A program made the translations under genes and the position numbers. The notes beneath the pieces were generated by a model that ran no database searches, was not told where the DNA came from, and was given only the letters and a program-made list of their open reading frames with translations. Positions 25,939 to 36,100 of a stretch of 42,913 nucleotides of DNA are shown one piece after another. Every line of letters begins with the position of its first letter. Position 1 is the stretch's first letter. This stretch comes from Planctomycetaceae bacterium (GTDB taxonomy: Bacteria; Planctomycetota; Planctomycetia; Planctomycetales; Planctomycetaceae): the NCBI GenBank assembly GCA_002726205.1, contig PBSL01000007.1:1-42913 (forward strand). Direction: 5' to 3'.

Positions 25939-27916
25939 CATCGTCCCAGGCGTCATCGACCTCGACGCGGCACTCCGGCAAGCTGTCCAGGAAAACACGG
26001 CCGTAGGGCTTGGATCCGATTCGTGGATCGAGGATCACGACGCGCCCGGAATCGGTGGTCCGTCGGATCAGGCGACCGAAGCCCTGCTTGAGCTTGATGA
26101 CGGCCTCGGGCAGCTGGTAATCGACGAACGGGTTGCCTCCCCGTTGCCTGATCCTTTCGAGGCGAGCTTCGAGCAGCGGGTGATCGGGGACACTGAAGGG
26201 CAGCCTGGCGATGATCACGGTTTGCAGGGCGTCGCCAGGCACGTCGATTCCCTGCCAGAAACTCTCGGTTCCGAAAATCACCGCCCGGGGTTCCTTGCGG
26301 AAATGTTCGAGCATGAGTGTTCGCGAGAGATCACCGCCCTGGCAGAACAGGGGCAGTCCCTCTCGGTCCATCCACGACGAAAGGGCCTGGGAGCAGTGGT
26401 TGAGCATCGAGTAACTGGTGAACAGCACCAGCGTGCCTCCCGGGCTGGCCGCCACGTGGCGGCGGATCGCTTCGGTGCACGCGTTCGCGAAAGCGTCGCC
26501 CTCGGACGGGTCAGGCATCTTTGCGGGCAGGATCAGCCGGCACTGCGACGAGTAGTCGAAAGGGCTGCCGAGGCGGAGTTGACGGGCGCCGGTGAGTCCG
26601 AGTCGACCGGTGCAGAAATCGAAGTCGTCGGTCCCGACGGCCAGCGTGGCACTGGTCAGGATGACGCTGGGGACTGCCTGGAACAGCGATTCTCTCAGGA
26701 TCGGCGCCACGTCGACGGGGCTGGAGACCAGTCGCGTTCCAACACGGCGTGGTCCATGAACTGACTCGATCCAGTACACGGCGTCATCGATTCCCTGGAC
26801 CATCCAGGTATCGACCGCGGTGGCCAGTCCGGTTGTCCGTTCGGCCGCGGCCGTCAACTCGATCCGTTCCTCCTCCTCGTCGATCGTCGCGGCCACGTCG
26901 AGGACTCCCTGGGCCAGTTGTCTCAAGGGGGCACTGACCTGATTGAGCAGCGGGGGTGGGACACGGACGCGGCCGTTGGGTTCCTTTCGTCCCTGCTGCC
27001 AGTCGCGGAGAGCGGCAAAGAACTCGGTGGCGGTGCCGCGGGCTTGCTGGGTCAGTCTCTGGAGAGAAGTTTGCCGGTGATGGACAAGCAGTCCCCGGTT
27101 GCCGCGGTCGTTGTAGAGCCGATTGAGGACAAACTCGAGTTGGCCGCTGGTTGCAGCCAGCCCGAGATGGTCGGCCGCGACAGCCTCGATGGTGTGGGCC
27201 TCGTCGAGAATGGCCACGTCGTAGTCGGGCAGCAACCGCCCGCCGTTGCGGCGGACGGCCAGGTCGGAGAAGAAGAGGGCGTGGTTGACGACCAGCAGGT
27301 CGGCATTCCAGGCCCGGCGACGGGCCTTGTAGTAGAAACAGTCGTCGTGGCTGGGGCAGCTGCGACGCAGGCAGTTGTTGCGGTCACTGACCACCTCGTC
27401 CCAGACGGTTCCCAACGGGCGGAAATCAAGATCGGTCCGGCTGCCGTCGGTCGTTTGTTTGGCCCAGTCGACCAGGGTCTCGAGTTGATCGAGTTCGTCG
27501 GCCTGGTGGAACATCGAGCGTTCACGGGCGAGGGTGCCGGCCAGCCGACGCTGGCTGATGTAGTTGGATCGCCCCTTGACCAGCACCGCGGAGAATTCGA
27601 CGGGAAGCACGGCATTGAGAAAGGGCAGGTCGCGGCTGATCAGTTGTTCCTGCAACGAGATCGTGTGGGTTGAGATGACCACGCGGGTGCGGCCTGCGGT
27701 TCCAGAATCTGCGCTGGCCGCGAGGATGGCCGGAACCAGGTACGCATAGCTCTTGCCCACACCGGTACCCGCCTCGACGACGAGGTGTTCTTGAGCCGCC
27801 ATGGCGTCTGCGACCGCCCTGGCCATCTCCAGCTGTTGCGGCCTCGCCTCGTAGTCCTTCATCCGTCCCGCGATGAGGCCGTCGAGTCCGAGGATCGCGT
27901 CGACATCAACAGTCAC
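25928..27916 (-). CDS. DinG/XPD-like ATP-dependent DNA helicase
   Basis: A 662-residue superfamily 2 helicase, probably 5'-3'. It has Walker A AGTGVGKS (49-56), motif Ia ISTHTISLQEQL, the DEAH box (238-241), SVILTSATL, and the C-terminal motifs FGTESFWQGIDVPGD and QGFGRLIRR. In the Fe-S region only three of four cysteines remain: Cys182-x4-Cys187-x5-Cys193. The first, usually in KGRxNYLC, is replaced (KGRSNYIS). The start is GTG 27916, which overlaps the phosphatase stop as GTGA; the frame is open a little further but that part lies in the phosphatase gene. It likely acts in repair or in resolving blocked replication. Co-translation with a signalling phosphatase is unusual. Confidence 0.92.
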   Translation of the reverse strand: MTVDVDAILGLDGLIAGRMKDYEARPQQLEMARAVADAMAAQEHLVVEAGTGVGKSYAYLVPAILAASADSGTAGRTRVVISTHTISLQEQLISRDLPFLNAVLPVEFSAVLVKGRSNYISQRRLAGTLARERSMFHQADELDQLETLVDWAKQTTDGSRTDLDFRPLGTVWDEVVSDRNNCLRRSCPSHDDCFYYKARRRAWNADLLVVNHALFFSDLAVRRNGGRLLPDYDVAILDEAHTIEAVAADHLGLAATSGQLEFVLNRLYNDRGNRGLLVHHRQTSLQRLTQQARGTATEFFAALRDWQQGRKEPNGRVRVPPPLLNQVSAPLRQLAQGVLDVAATIDEEEERIELTAAAERTTGLATAVDTWMVQGIDDAVYWIESVHGPRRVGTRLVSSPVDVAPILRESLFQAVPSVILTSATLAVGTDDFDFCTGRLGLTGARQLRLGSPFDYSSQCRLILPAKMPDPSEGDAFANACTEAIRRHVAASPGGTLVLFTSYSMLNHCSQALSSWMDREGLPLFCQGGDLSRTLMLEHFRKEPRAVIFGTESFWQGIDVPGDALQTVIIARLPFSVPDHPLLEARLERIRQRGGNPFVDYQLPEAVIKLKQGFGRLIRRTTDSGRVVILDPRIGSKPYGRVFLDSLPECRVEVDDAWDDAGN

Positions 27917-29625
27917 GACGGCGAGCCGATGTGGCGAAACGCGACCAGGCACATGTCGTCGCTCTGCGATCGTCCATCGCAATAGGTTTCGACATCGCTG
28001 ACGATGCTCAGGATCAAGGCGTCGAGTTCCTGGGGAGCGGCGGCGAGACTGGATTTCAGGCGTTCTGTCCCGAAGATCTCGCTCTCTCCGTTCATCGCCT
28101 CGGTGACTCCGTCGGTAAACAGCAACCAGGTGTCTCCAGCGGCCAGCGGGAAGACCTCCTGCTGGAATTCCTGGTCGGGGACGATCCCCAGTGGCATGCC
28201 GTGGTGCTGGGAAACAAGCTCGGTGACTGAACCGTCAGGATGCCGTACCAACGGGGGCAGGTGCCCGGCGTTGGCCAGGGTGGCCTCGTTGGCAACCGGG
28301 TCAATGATTGCCAAGACGCAGGTGATGAACCGGTGGCCGAGGCCGCTGGTGGAAATGTCCCGGTTGAGGTCCGAGAGTGCTCGTCCGAGGTCACCCTCGG
28401 TGAGCAGATGGTAGCGGGTGGCGGAGTAGAGACGTGCCATCAGCAGCGCTGCCGGGATTCCCTTGCCGGCGACATCGGCGACCGCGACCGCGACCCGACC
28501 GTCGGGAAGTTCCACGTAATCGAAGTAATCTCCACCAACCTGCTGCGCCGCCTCGTAGTAGTCACAAAACTCCAGTCCCTCGGCCCTGGGCCTTCTGTTG
28601 GGAAGAAATCCGAGTTGGACCTGCGTGGCAAATTCGAGTTCTCTCTCGAGATCTCGTCGTTTGAGTACCTCCGAGTGCAGCGCGGCGTTCTCGATCGCCA
28701 GTGCTCCCTGCGTGGCGACTCCGATCAGGACATCCAGGTCACTTTCAATGAACGGCAGTGCGACATCGCGGCTGGCCAACTGGATGACGCCCAACGCCTG
28801 GCCTTCCTGGCTCATCAGCGGGGCGCACATCATCGATCGCAACTGCAATCCGGCAATGCTCTGGCTGCTCTCGAACCGGTTGTCACCGAGCACATCGGCG
28901 CTGAGGATTGCCTCACCACTTTGCATGGCTTCACGAATGATCGTCAGGCTGATCGCCGGTGGCCGGTCCTGGGCCTCGCCCCGGTTGCGGGTGGCCTTGA
29001 TCACCGGGCGATTGTTGTCGTCGTCGCGCAGCAGCACGAAGCCTTCCTGGACCTGCGGGAAGATCTCGAACAGTCCGTCGAGCACCCGTGTCAGGACCTC
29101 GTCGAGTTCCAGTACCTGTCCCAGGCTCTTGGAAATCTCCAGCACGGCGTGCAACTTTGCCTCAGGATCAGAGACGCTGTGATCGCGGGCGATCGAGACA
29201 ACACTGACCTTGGAAACGATCGATGAGGAACCGGCATCGTCATCGACCGGCTCGACGCCGACGGCGAAGTAGCGGCTGTTGTCGGTGTCGTGTTCCAGCA
29301 GTTCGTTCCCGGCGGGCTCGGGGCCGTCCTCGGGTTGTTGATCGTGAAAGTGGAATACGAAGTCGCAAAGCGTGATCGAGTCATTCTCGTGCAGTTCGGT
29401 TGGCTGATCGACCGGTCGCCCGTTGACCAGCGTCCCGTTGCGGCTCTTGAGGTCTTCCAGGAAGAAGTGCCCGTGGCTCTGCAGGATCTGGGCGTGGTGG
29501 CGACTGACGGCCTCGTTGTCGAGTACGACCTGGCTGCTGGGATGCCGCCCAAAGACGGTCCGCTCGCGATCGAGTCTGAGGACTCTCCAGGAAGTGTTGT
29601 CCTTGCTGGACTTGAGGTATGCCAC
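27913..29625 (-). CDS. FHA-GAF-PP2C (SpoIIE-type) protein phosphatase
   Basis: A 570-residue cytoplasmic signalling protein. FHA domain at about 22-92 (FGRHPSSQVVLDNEAVSRHHAQI, shortened here: GRHPSSQ, SRHH, KSRNGTLVNG), which binds phosphothreonine. GAF domain at about 165-315. SpoIIE-type PP2C phosphatase at about 345-566 with the metal aspartates in GGDYFDY, VADVAGKG, LFTDGVTE and SDDMCLV all kept, so it should be active. The start is GTG 29625. It follows the Ser/Thr kinase by 86 bases on the same strand, so the pair may form a kinase/phosphatase switch, with the FHA domain reading the kinase's output (inference). The helicase start overlaps its stop. Confidence 0.93.
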   Translation of the reverse strand: MAYLKSSKDNTSWRVLRLDRERTVFGRHPSSQVVLDNEAVSRHHAQILQSHGHFFLEDLKSRNGTLVNGRPVDQPTELHENDSITLCDFVFHFHDQQPEDGPEPAGNELLEHDTDNSRYFAVGVEPVDDDAGSSSIVSKVSVVSIARDHSVSDPEAKLHAVLEISKSLGQVLELDEVLTRVLDGLFEIFPQVQEGFVLLRDDDNNRPVIKATRNRGEAQDRPPAISLTIIREAMQSGEAILSADVLGDNRFESSQSIAGLQLRSMMCAPLMSQEGQALGVIQLASRDVALPFIESDLDVLIGVATQGALAIENAALHSEVLKRRDLERELEFATQVQLGFLPNRRPRAEGLEFCDYYEAAQQVGGDYFDYVELPDGRVAVAVADVAGKGIPAALLMARLYSATRYHLLTEGDLGRALSDLNRDISTSGLGHRFITCVLAIIDPVANEATLANAGHLPPLVRHPDGSVTELVSQHHGMPLGIVPDQEFQQEVFPLAAGDTWLLFTDGVTEAMNGESEIFGTERLKSSLAAAPQELDALILSIVSDVETYCDGRSQSDDMCLVAFRHIGSPS

Positions 29626-29711
29626 GCTCGCAGATCCCCGCTACAGGAGTCCCCTCGCTACGAGGGAACGGCCATTCCGATGGCCATCATACGGGTCGCT
29701 CTCGGAGCGGG

Positions 29712-31403
29712 TCAATCTGTCGGCTCCTGATCGCTGGCCTCGGCGTTGCGGAAAAGTTCTTCCAGTCCCTGCTGATTCTCGATCCGGACATGTTCCCGGT
29801 TTCGGGCAATCGTGTTCCGGATCAGGGATTCCATTTCCAGGCCCAGGTGCTCACGCAGCGCCACCAGTCTCTGAGCGATGATGTCCTGCGACTCCTGGAA
29901 GCGATCGCGGATGCTGGCGATGACTGCCTGCCCGGCCAGTCCGCAGGCCATCAGTTCGGGATCGCTCTCACCGGCTTCCGACAGTTCGTTGTAGATCTTT
30001 TCGGCATCCTCGATTCTCAGCAATCGCAGGAAACGCATCGCCAGTTTCTGCTTGGCGCGATTGGCAAACAGGCTCTTGCCCGGGAAGTTGTCGATCACCG
30101 CCTGCCAGGAGGGGATGTTGTCGACCATCATTGCGTACGCGTACTGGTCTTCGATCCGAGTCAGCTTGGGCGCTTCGCCCGTTCGAGGGGAATCGAGTTG
30201 CAGGGGATCGGGTGGTCGGGACAGCCGGGCGACCGATCCGGTCAGCACGGCGATGACCAGGCAGGCCGCCGGCAGTATCAGCCAGCCTCGCCAGCGATCG
30301 AGGTCGATCTCGGGGATCCAACCGGTCGCACGCGCCCAGAATGACACGGGAGGCTCGTAGTCGATCCACTCGCTGGTTGCTCCACCGCGTGGCAATCGCA
30401 ACCGTCGCTGCAGGTTCTCGAGTTCTTCGAGCAGCGTGGTCGCATCGGGAACCCGGTCGTCGGGCTGCTTGGCCATCATCCGGTGGACGAGGTCACAGAG
30501 TCTCCGCGGCAGGTCGCTGCGACTGTCGGAGAGCGGTTCAGGGGCCTGGTTGACGTGCTGCACGGCGACACTGATGGCCGTTTCGCCTCGAAACGGTGGA
30601 CGACCGGCCAGCAGGTGGTAGCAGGTCACGCCCAGCGAATAGATATCGCTGCGATGATCAACGCGTGCTCCGTTGACCTGCTCGGGACTCATGTAGAGCG
30701 GTGTCCCCATCGTCGTACCGACCTGCGTCAGTGTCAGGTTGGTATGGTCGGATTCTCGATTGAGTTGGGCGAGGCCGAAGTCGGTGACCTTCACGATTCC
30801 CTGCCGGGTCAGCAGGATGTTCTCGGGCTTGATGTCACGATGGACGATCCCGGCATCGGCTGCCGCCTTCAACGCCGAGGCGACCTGGCGAAGGATGTGC
30901 ACCGCGGTGCCGGCTTCGGGGGGCCCCTTGCGGCTGAGAAACTCGCGAAGATTCACGCCCTGCACGTATTCCTGGGCGATGTAGTGCAACCCACCCTGTT
31001 CGCCGACGGCAAAAACCTGGACGATGTTGGCGTGGTTGAGACCGGCTGCCGCTTTTGCTTCCCGGGTGAATCGTTCCAGGTAGGTGTCGTCAGCCAACAG
31101 GTCCGGCCGCAAGATCTTCAACGCGACCTTGCGTTTCAGCGACGTCTGTTCTGCCAGGTAGACATTGGCCATGCCGCCGCTGCCCAGCAATCTCAGCAGG
31201 CGGAACTCGCCCAGCAGTGACTCGCCCCCGGCCATGATCGATTCGACCGAACTCGATGGGCTGGCCCCGGGCTGCGAAGTGTCCGGCGATTCGTCCCGGC
31301 CTGTGGAATTCAGAGAAAACCCGCTGTCGGCCGGGGAATCGTCGAACGGGGCGGTATCCGAATTCGGATCGGAGGACGGCTCCGCATCGGGGGGGATTGC
31401 CAT
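29712..31403 (-). CDS. Membrane Ser/Thr protein kinase (Hanks type)
   Basis: A 563-residue kinase. An acidic Ser/Pro-rich N terminus (1-60) precedes the kinase domain (about 67-330). Motifs are GSGGMANVY, VALK, HRDIKPEN, TDFGLA and GTPLYMSPEQ, all intact. One membrane helix lies near 390-410 (WLILPAACLVIAVLTG), followed by an outer helical domain of about 150 residues. ATG 31403 is my start; ATG 31442 and a more distal start to 31505 are also open. The gene is divergent from the AAA+ ATPase gene, with about 170 bases between starts, and lies upstream of the FHA phosphatase. The signal it senses is unknown. Confidence 0.92.
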   Translation of the reverse strand: MAIPPDAEPSSDPNSDTAPFDDSPADSGFSLNSTGRDESPDTSQPGASPSSSVESIMAGGESLLGEFRLLRLLGSGGMANVYLAEQTSLKRKVALKILRPDLLADDTYLERFTREAKAAAGLNHANIVQVFAVGEQGGLHYIAQEYVQGVNLREFLSRKGPPEAGTAVHILRQVASALKAAADAGIVHRDIKPENILLTRQGIVKVTDFGLAQLNRESDHTNLTLTQVGTTMGTPLYMSPEQVNGARVDHRSDIYSLGVTCYHLLAGRPPFRGETAISVAVQHVNQAPEPLSDSRSDLPRRLCDLVHRMMAKQPDDRVPDATTLLEELENLQRRLRLPRGGATSEWIDYEPPVSFWARATGWIPEIDLDRWRGWLILPAACLVIAVLTGSVARLSRPPDPLQLDSPRTGEAPKLTRIEDQYAYAMMVDNIPSWQAVIDNFPGKSLFANRAKQKLAMRFLRLLRIEDAEKIYNELSEAGESDPELMACGLAGQAVIASIRDRFQESQDIIAQRLVALREHLGLEMESLIRNTIARNREHVRIENQQGLEELFRNAEASDQEPTD

Positions 31404-31576
31404 GGGCCGATTTCGCGTCGTTGCGGTGGACTTTCCGATCATACGCGGCGTGAGAACCACCTGCCAAGGTCTACCCGGATCGAGGGTTTGGTTTCTTGAG
31501 TTCACCGACGTGGCTAGACTTGAAGTCCCGTAATCGCGATGGACCTCACGTTTGTCGACCTGGACTTGTTTTCACG

Positions 31577-33016
31577 ATGACCGACCGACCACGCACTCTT
31601 GGCGAACTTGTCCAAAGCGGTTATCAGCCGCTCAACGTCAAGGACGAAATGCGGGCCAATCTCCTGCAACGTCTTCGCGACCAGCAGCCCCTGTTTTCCG
31701 GGATTCACGGATACGACGAGACGGTGATTCCGCAGATCCAGAACGCGATTCTCTCTCGCCACGATCTGCTTTTTCTCGGCTTGCGGGGGCAAGGCAAGAC
31801 CCGGATGCTGCGGATGCTCGTCGAATTGCTCGACGAGTTGATCCCGGTCGTGGCCGGATCCGAGATCCACGACGATCCTCTCTGCCCGCTCTCGAAGTTC
31901 GGCCGCGAGCGAATTGCGGCCGAGGGGGACGGAACTCCGATCGAGTGGATTGACCGGGGGGCACGCTACAACGAGAAACTGGCCACCCCCGATGTGACGA
32001 TCGCGGACCTGATCGGCGAAATCGACCTGGTCAAGCACGCCGAGGGACAGCACCTCTCCAGTGAAGACGTGCTGCATTTCGGGTTGGTGCCCCGCAGCCA
32101 TCGCGGGATTTTTTGCATGAACGAATTGCCTGACCTCAGCCCGAAAATCCAGGTCGGGTTGTTCAACGTGCTGGAAGAGCGAGACGTTCAGATCCGGGGA
32201 TTTCCCGTGCGGTTGAACCTGGACCTGTGCATGGTTTTCAGTGCCAACCCCGAGGATTACACCAATCGCGGTCGCCTGGTGACACCGCTCAAGGACCGGA
32301 TCGGCAGTGTGATTCGGACACACTATCCACTGACCAGGGAAATCGGCGTGCAGATCACCGAGGAGAATGCCTGGATCGAGCGTGATGGTCCGGTTGCGGT
32401 GATCGTTCCGGCGTGGGTCAAGGAGGTTGTCGAGGAGGTCTCGAGGCTGGCCCGGAGCAGTCCGCACGTCAACCAGCAGTCCGGGGTCAGCGTGCGGATG
32501 TCGATTGCCAACATGGAAAGTGTCGTCTCCAATGCCGAGCGCCGCGCCATCGTCCTGGGACAGGGCACCGCCGTCGCCCGGATCAGCGATCTGGTGGGAT
32601 TGCGGCCAAGTTCGCGGGGCAAGATGGAATTGAACATGACCGAGGAACCCGGCGAGGAAGATTCGCTGCTGGGTCGGCTGATTGAAGAGGCCGTCTGCAA
32701 CGTCTTTGACGGGCAACTGAAGACCCGTGAATTCCGGGACGTGGTCGAGTACTTCGAGGCGGGGAAACCCGTCGAGGTTGGTGACCTGGTCCCGGCCGGC
32801 ACGCTGCTGGAGCGGTTGCAGGCGATTCCCGGATTCTGCCAGCGATTGGGAGCACTGGCATTGCGATTGGACCCGCGATTGGCCGACCAGTCGGGCGACG
32901 ACGAAGCCGGCCGCGCCGTCCAGGCCAGCACGGCCGAATTCGTGCTCGAGGCCCTGTATTGTCACAACCGGCTGAACAAGTCGAACCGGTCCGGGCAGTT
33001 GCACTACGGCCTCTGA
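31577..33016 (+). CDS. AAA+ ATPase, MoxR/Mg-chelatase ChlI-like
   Basis: A 479-residue AAA+ protein. Walker A GLRGQGKT (68-75), Walker B GIFCMNE (177-183) with Asn where most have Asp, sensor 1 FSANPEDY (221-228), an arginine-finger region TPLKDRIGS, and a helical lid. This fits the MoxR/ChlI group, which remodels partner proteins and usually works with a VWA-domain partner. No VWA gene is next to it here; instead two kinases flank it. ATG 31577 starts MTDRPRTLGELV; the frame is open to 31496 but that part reads the intergenic region. It may be a target or effector of the kinases, which is an inference. Confidence 0.9.
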   Translation: MTDRPRTLGELVQSGYQPLNVKDEMRANLLQRLRDQQPLFSGIHGYDETVIPQIQNAILSRHDLLFLGLRGQGKTRMLRMLVELLDELIPVVAGSEIHDDPLCPLSKFGRERIAAEGDGTPIEWIDRGARYNEKLATPDVTIADLIGEIDLVKHAEGQHLSSEDVLHFGLVPRSHRGIFCMNELPDLSPKIQVGLFNVLEERDVQIRGFPVRLNLDLCMVFSANPEDYTNRGRLVTPLKDRIGSVIRTHYPLTREIGVQITEENAWIERDGPVAVIVPAWVKEVVEEVSRLARSSPHVNQQSGVSVRMSIANMESVVSNAERRAIVLGQGTAVARISDLVGLRPSSRGKMELNMTEEPGEEDSLLGRLIEEAVCNVFDGQLKTREFRDVVEYFEAGKPVEVGDLVPAGTLLERLQAIPGFCQRLGALALRLDPRLADQSGDDEAGRAVQASTAEFVLEALYCHNRLNKSNRSGQLHYGL

Positions 33017-33163
33017 GGAGCTGTCAGGGGCGATTCCTGGAAACCGTTCTTGCGGGTGGCATCGGGATGTCACTAACCTGAAGCCTGACTCATGCTGGTG
33101 GGTGGGCCGGCAGCGGGAGCGCGGCGGTGTGCCCCCGGTGGATCCCAGGCGTGTAACCCGGTC

Positions 33164-36100
33164 ATGCCCACGATCGATCTCGGCGATTTCCTGGAACGGC
33201 TGGAACGCAGCCAGCTGCTGACGGCTGAAGATCTTGATGCGCTCAACATCGAGATCGAACCGGTGCGTGATGTCGTGGAGGTCGAGCCGCTTGGCCGCAA
33301 GCTCGTCCGCCGGGGACAGCTGACCGACTGGCAACTGCAGATGCTGCTCTCGGGTCGCGACGGCCTCCGCCTGGGCAACTACCGGCTGCTGGATTTGCTC
33401 GGCCGTGGCGGAATGGGAACGGTACTCAAGGCCGAACACGTGGTCCTGGGGCACATCGTCGCGATCAAGGTGATGGCCCGTCGGCTGGTCAAAAGTTCCC
33501 GGCATGTCGCCCGCTTCCACCAGGAAATCCAGGCCGTGGCGGCGATCGACCATCCGCACGTCGTCCGGGCGATCGATGCCGAAAGCGTCGGCGACAGCCA
33601 TTTCCTGGTGATGGAATACGTCGACGGAACCGACCTGGGCTCGGTCGTGGAACGTCGCGGCCGGTTGGGTGTGGGCGAGGCGTGCGAGCTTGTCCGGCAG
33701 GCTGCCGAGGGGCTGGCAGCGGCTCACCAGGGGGGGCTGGTACACCGCGACCTGAAACCGTCGAACCTGATGCTGACCTGGACTGCCGACGACGAGCCGC
33801 TCGTCAAGATCCTCGACATGGGCCTGGCTCGCTTTGCCGCCCTGGAAGAAAAGGACGACAGCCTGACGAAGACCGGGCAGATGATGGGGACACCCGACTA
33901 CATGTCACCCGAGCAGGCCTGGGACACCAAGGGCGTCGATATTCGCGGCGATATCTACAGCCTCGGTTGTACTTTGTTTCGATTCCTGATCGGAACCCCT
34001 CCTTTCCGGGGTGACAACCCGTTCCAGACGCTGATGATCCGCACGACGCTCGAGGCACCATCGCTGAGATCTCTCGATGCCAACATCCCCGTGGCGCTGG
34101 ATTCGGTTGTCGCCAGGATGCTGCGCCGTGATCCAGCCGGTCGACACCAGGATCCCCGGGAAGTGGCGGCCGACCTGGCCGCATTCTCCAGCCCGCCATC
34201 GCGATTCGATGTCGAGCAGACGCCGGCGGTCGAACCGGTGGCAGTGTCGACGCCGATCGGAGTGGCTGAGCAACCGGCACAGGCGAGCGGAGCCAGTCTC
34301 GAGCAGTTTCTGACCGATCTTCGCCCGGTTGAGGATCCGGGGGCTGGGGAGTCGCCGGCCGCCGTTGTCAAAAGTGGCGACGGTGGCTCTGCCGGCGACC
34401 GTCGGGACCGGAAACGCCTAACGCCCGTTGCCGCGTCGGCCGCCGCGGGGCTTGTGCTTGCTGGGCTGATTGTTGGGCTGGTGTGGTGGACCTCGGATCG
34501 GCCACGAGACGTCGTCGCCAAGTCGACCGGGCCAGCCACGGTTGACCGCTCCGGCGTCATCGACGTGATCAGGCACCCCGAGAGAACGATCGACGAACAG
34601 AAGAGTTTCGAGATGGATGTCCTCGGTTCGGCTCATCCACTCACCTCACGGCGTGGAGATCCGGCACTGGAATTCCGCCTGCAGCCGGGTGGACCGGTCG
34701 GTGTGGCCGTCGATCGTGACGGTCGGCTGCATTGGACGCCCGCGGAAGCCCAGGGGCCGGGTCGTTATCGGGTCGTGGTCGAGTTTCGTGACGAGCCGGC
34801 TGCTGCCTGGCATGAAGTGGCCGAGGCGGCGATTCTCGTTCGTGAAGTCGATCAGCCGCCTCAGCTCGAGTCGCCCGGGAAATTCGAGATCAACGAACTC
34901 GAACCGTGGGAAGTTCGACTGGTGGCGACCGATCCGGATCGGCCGAGGAATCGGATCGAGTATGAACTCGGGGATGGTGCCCCGGAGGGAATGTCGGTTG
35001 AACCGACCACCGGAAAGCTGGCGTGGACACCCACGGAGTCCCAGGGGCCGGGAGAATTCAAGGTGACCGTGAGGGCGACGGCGTTTGATGCCGAAATCCT
35101 GACCCCGGTCCGTCAGCAAGACGAGCAGACGTTGGTGGTGCGTGTGGCCGAAGTGGATCAGGCCCCGCGGCTGCGGCCGATTCCGTCACTCTCGATGCGG
35201 GTCGGTCAACGGCTGAGATTGCGGGTCCGTGCCGATGATCCCGATGAACCGGCAGGTGGCGTACGATTCAGTATCCAGGGAAAATCGGCACGGGGAGCAT
35301 CGATCGATGCCTCGACGGGCATTTTTTCCTGGGCTCCGAGCATGGCACAAGCGGCGAGGAACTGGCGTTTTCGAATCCGCGCCGCTTCGGCGTCCAACGC
35401 CGCAGTCTTCACCGAGCGGGTGTTCTCTCTGGACGTGCGACCGCCACGGGTGACAGTCAAGGGCCAGGCACTTCCATCGAAGGCCGAACGCGATGCGGCG
35501 ACCAGGGATGTTCGCGACGTCTATCGCCGGGTGCTGGGGCAGGCCCGAACGCCATTGGCCCGATCTCGCCTGGCAGTTGACCTGCTGGAACAGGCACGCG
35601 AAACCGTTGACCCGCCACGGGCCTTCGCCCTGTTCGAGCTGGCGCACCAGACCTCGCTGCGGGCGCGGCGGACAGCGGTCGCGCTCGAGGTCGTTCGTGT
35701 CTGGCGGCAACGGTTCCAGGTCGACCCGGTGACGCTCGTGCTGGAGAGCTTCAAGGTGCTCAATCTCAAGGAAATGGATGCGGCGGCACGCTCGGAAATC
35801 AGCGAGCAAGCGTTGTGGGCGCTGGTCCCGGCGGTCAACCGGGGACGGTTGGTCGAAGCCGCACGACTGCTGCAGCACGCGGTCGCCGCTGTTCGGGGAG
35901 ATCGTCGGGAAGTGGCGAGAGTCAATGCGGCAGGCGGCCTGCTCGCTCAGGTGACCCAGGAAAACACCGCCGCGGCGGCAGAGCCGTTGAAATTGACCCC
36001 CAAGGGAAAAGTGGCTCTCGGGGGACTGGAAAAAATACTGGAACGATTGCGGTTCACACCCGTGTTTCGCGATGCCGGGAAACTCGGCTTCGTTCGCCAC

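Noticed and set aside
31496-31520. TTGAGT and TAGACT ahead of the AAA+ gene, and a TGGC that recalls sigma54 sites
   Set aside because: The spacer is only 13 bases and the sigma54 TTGC part is missing, so no promoter was called.
31514-33745. A 743-codon open frame on the minus strand
   Set aside because: It is antisense to the AAA+ ATPase and kinase genes, rich in His, Gln, Asp and Arg, and matches no family; such frames are common opposite GC-rich genes.
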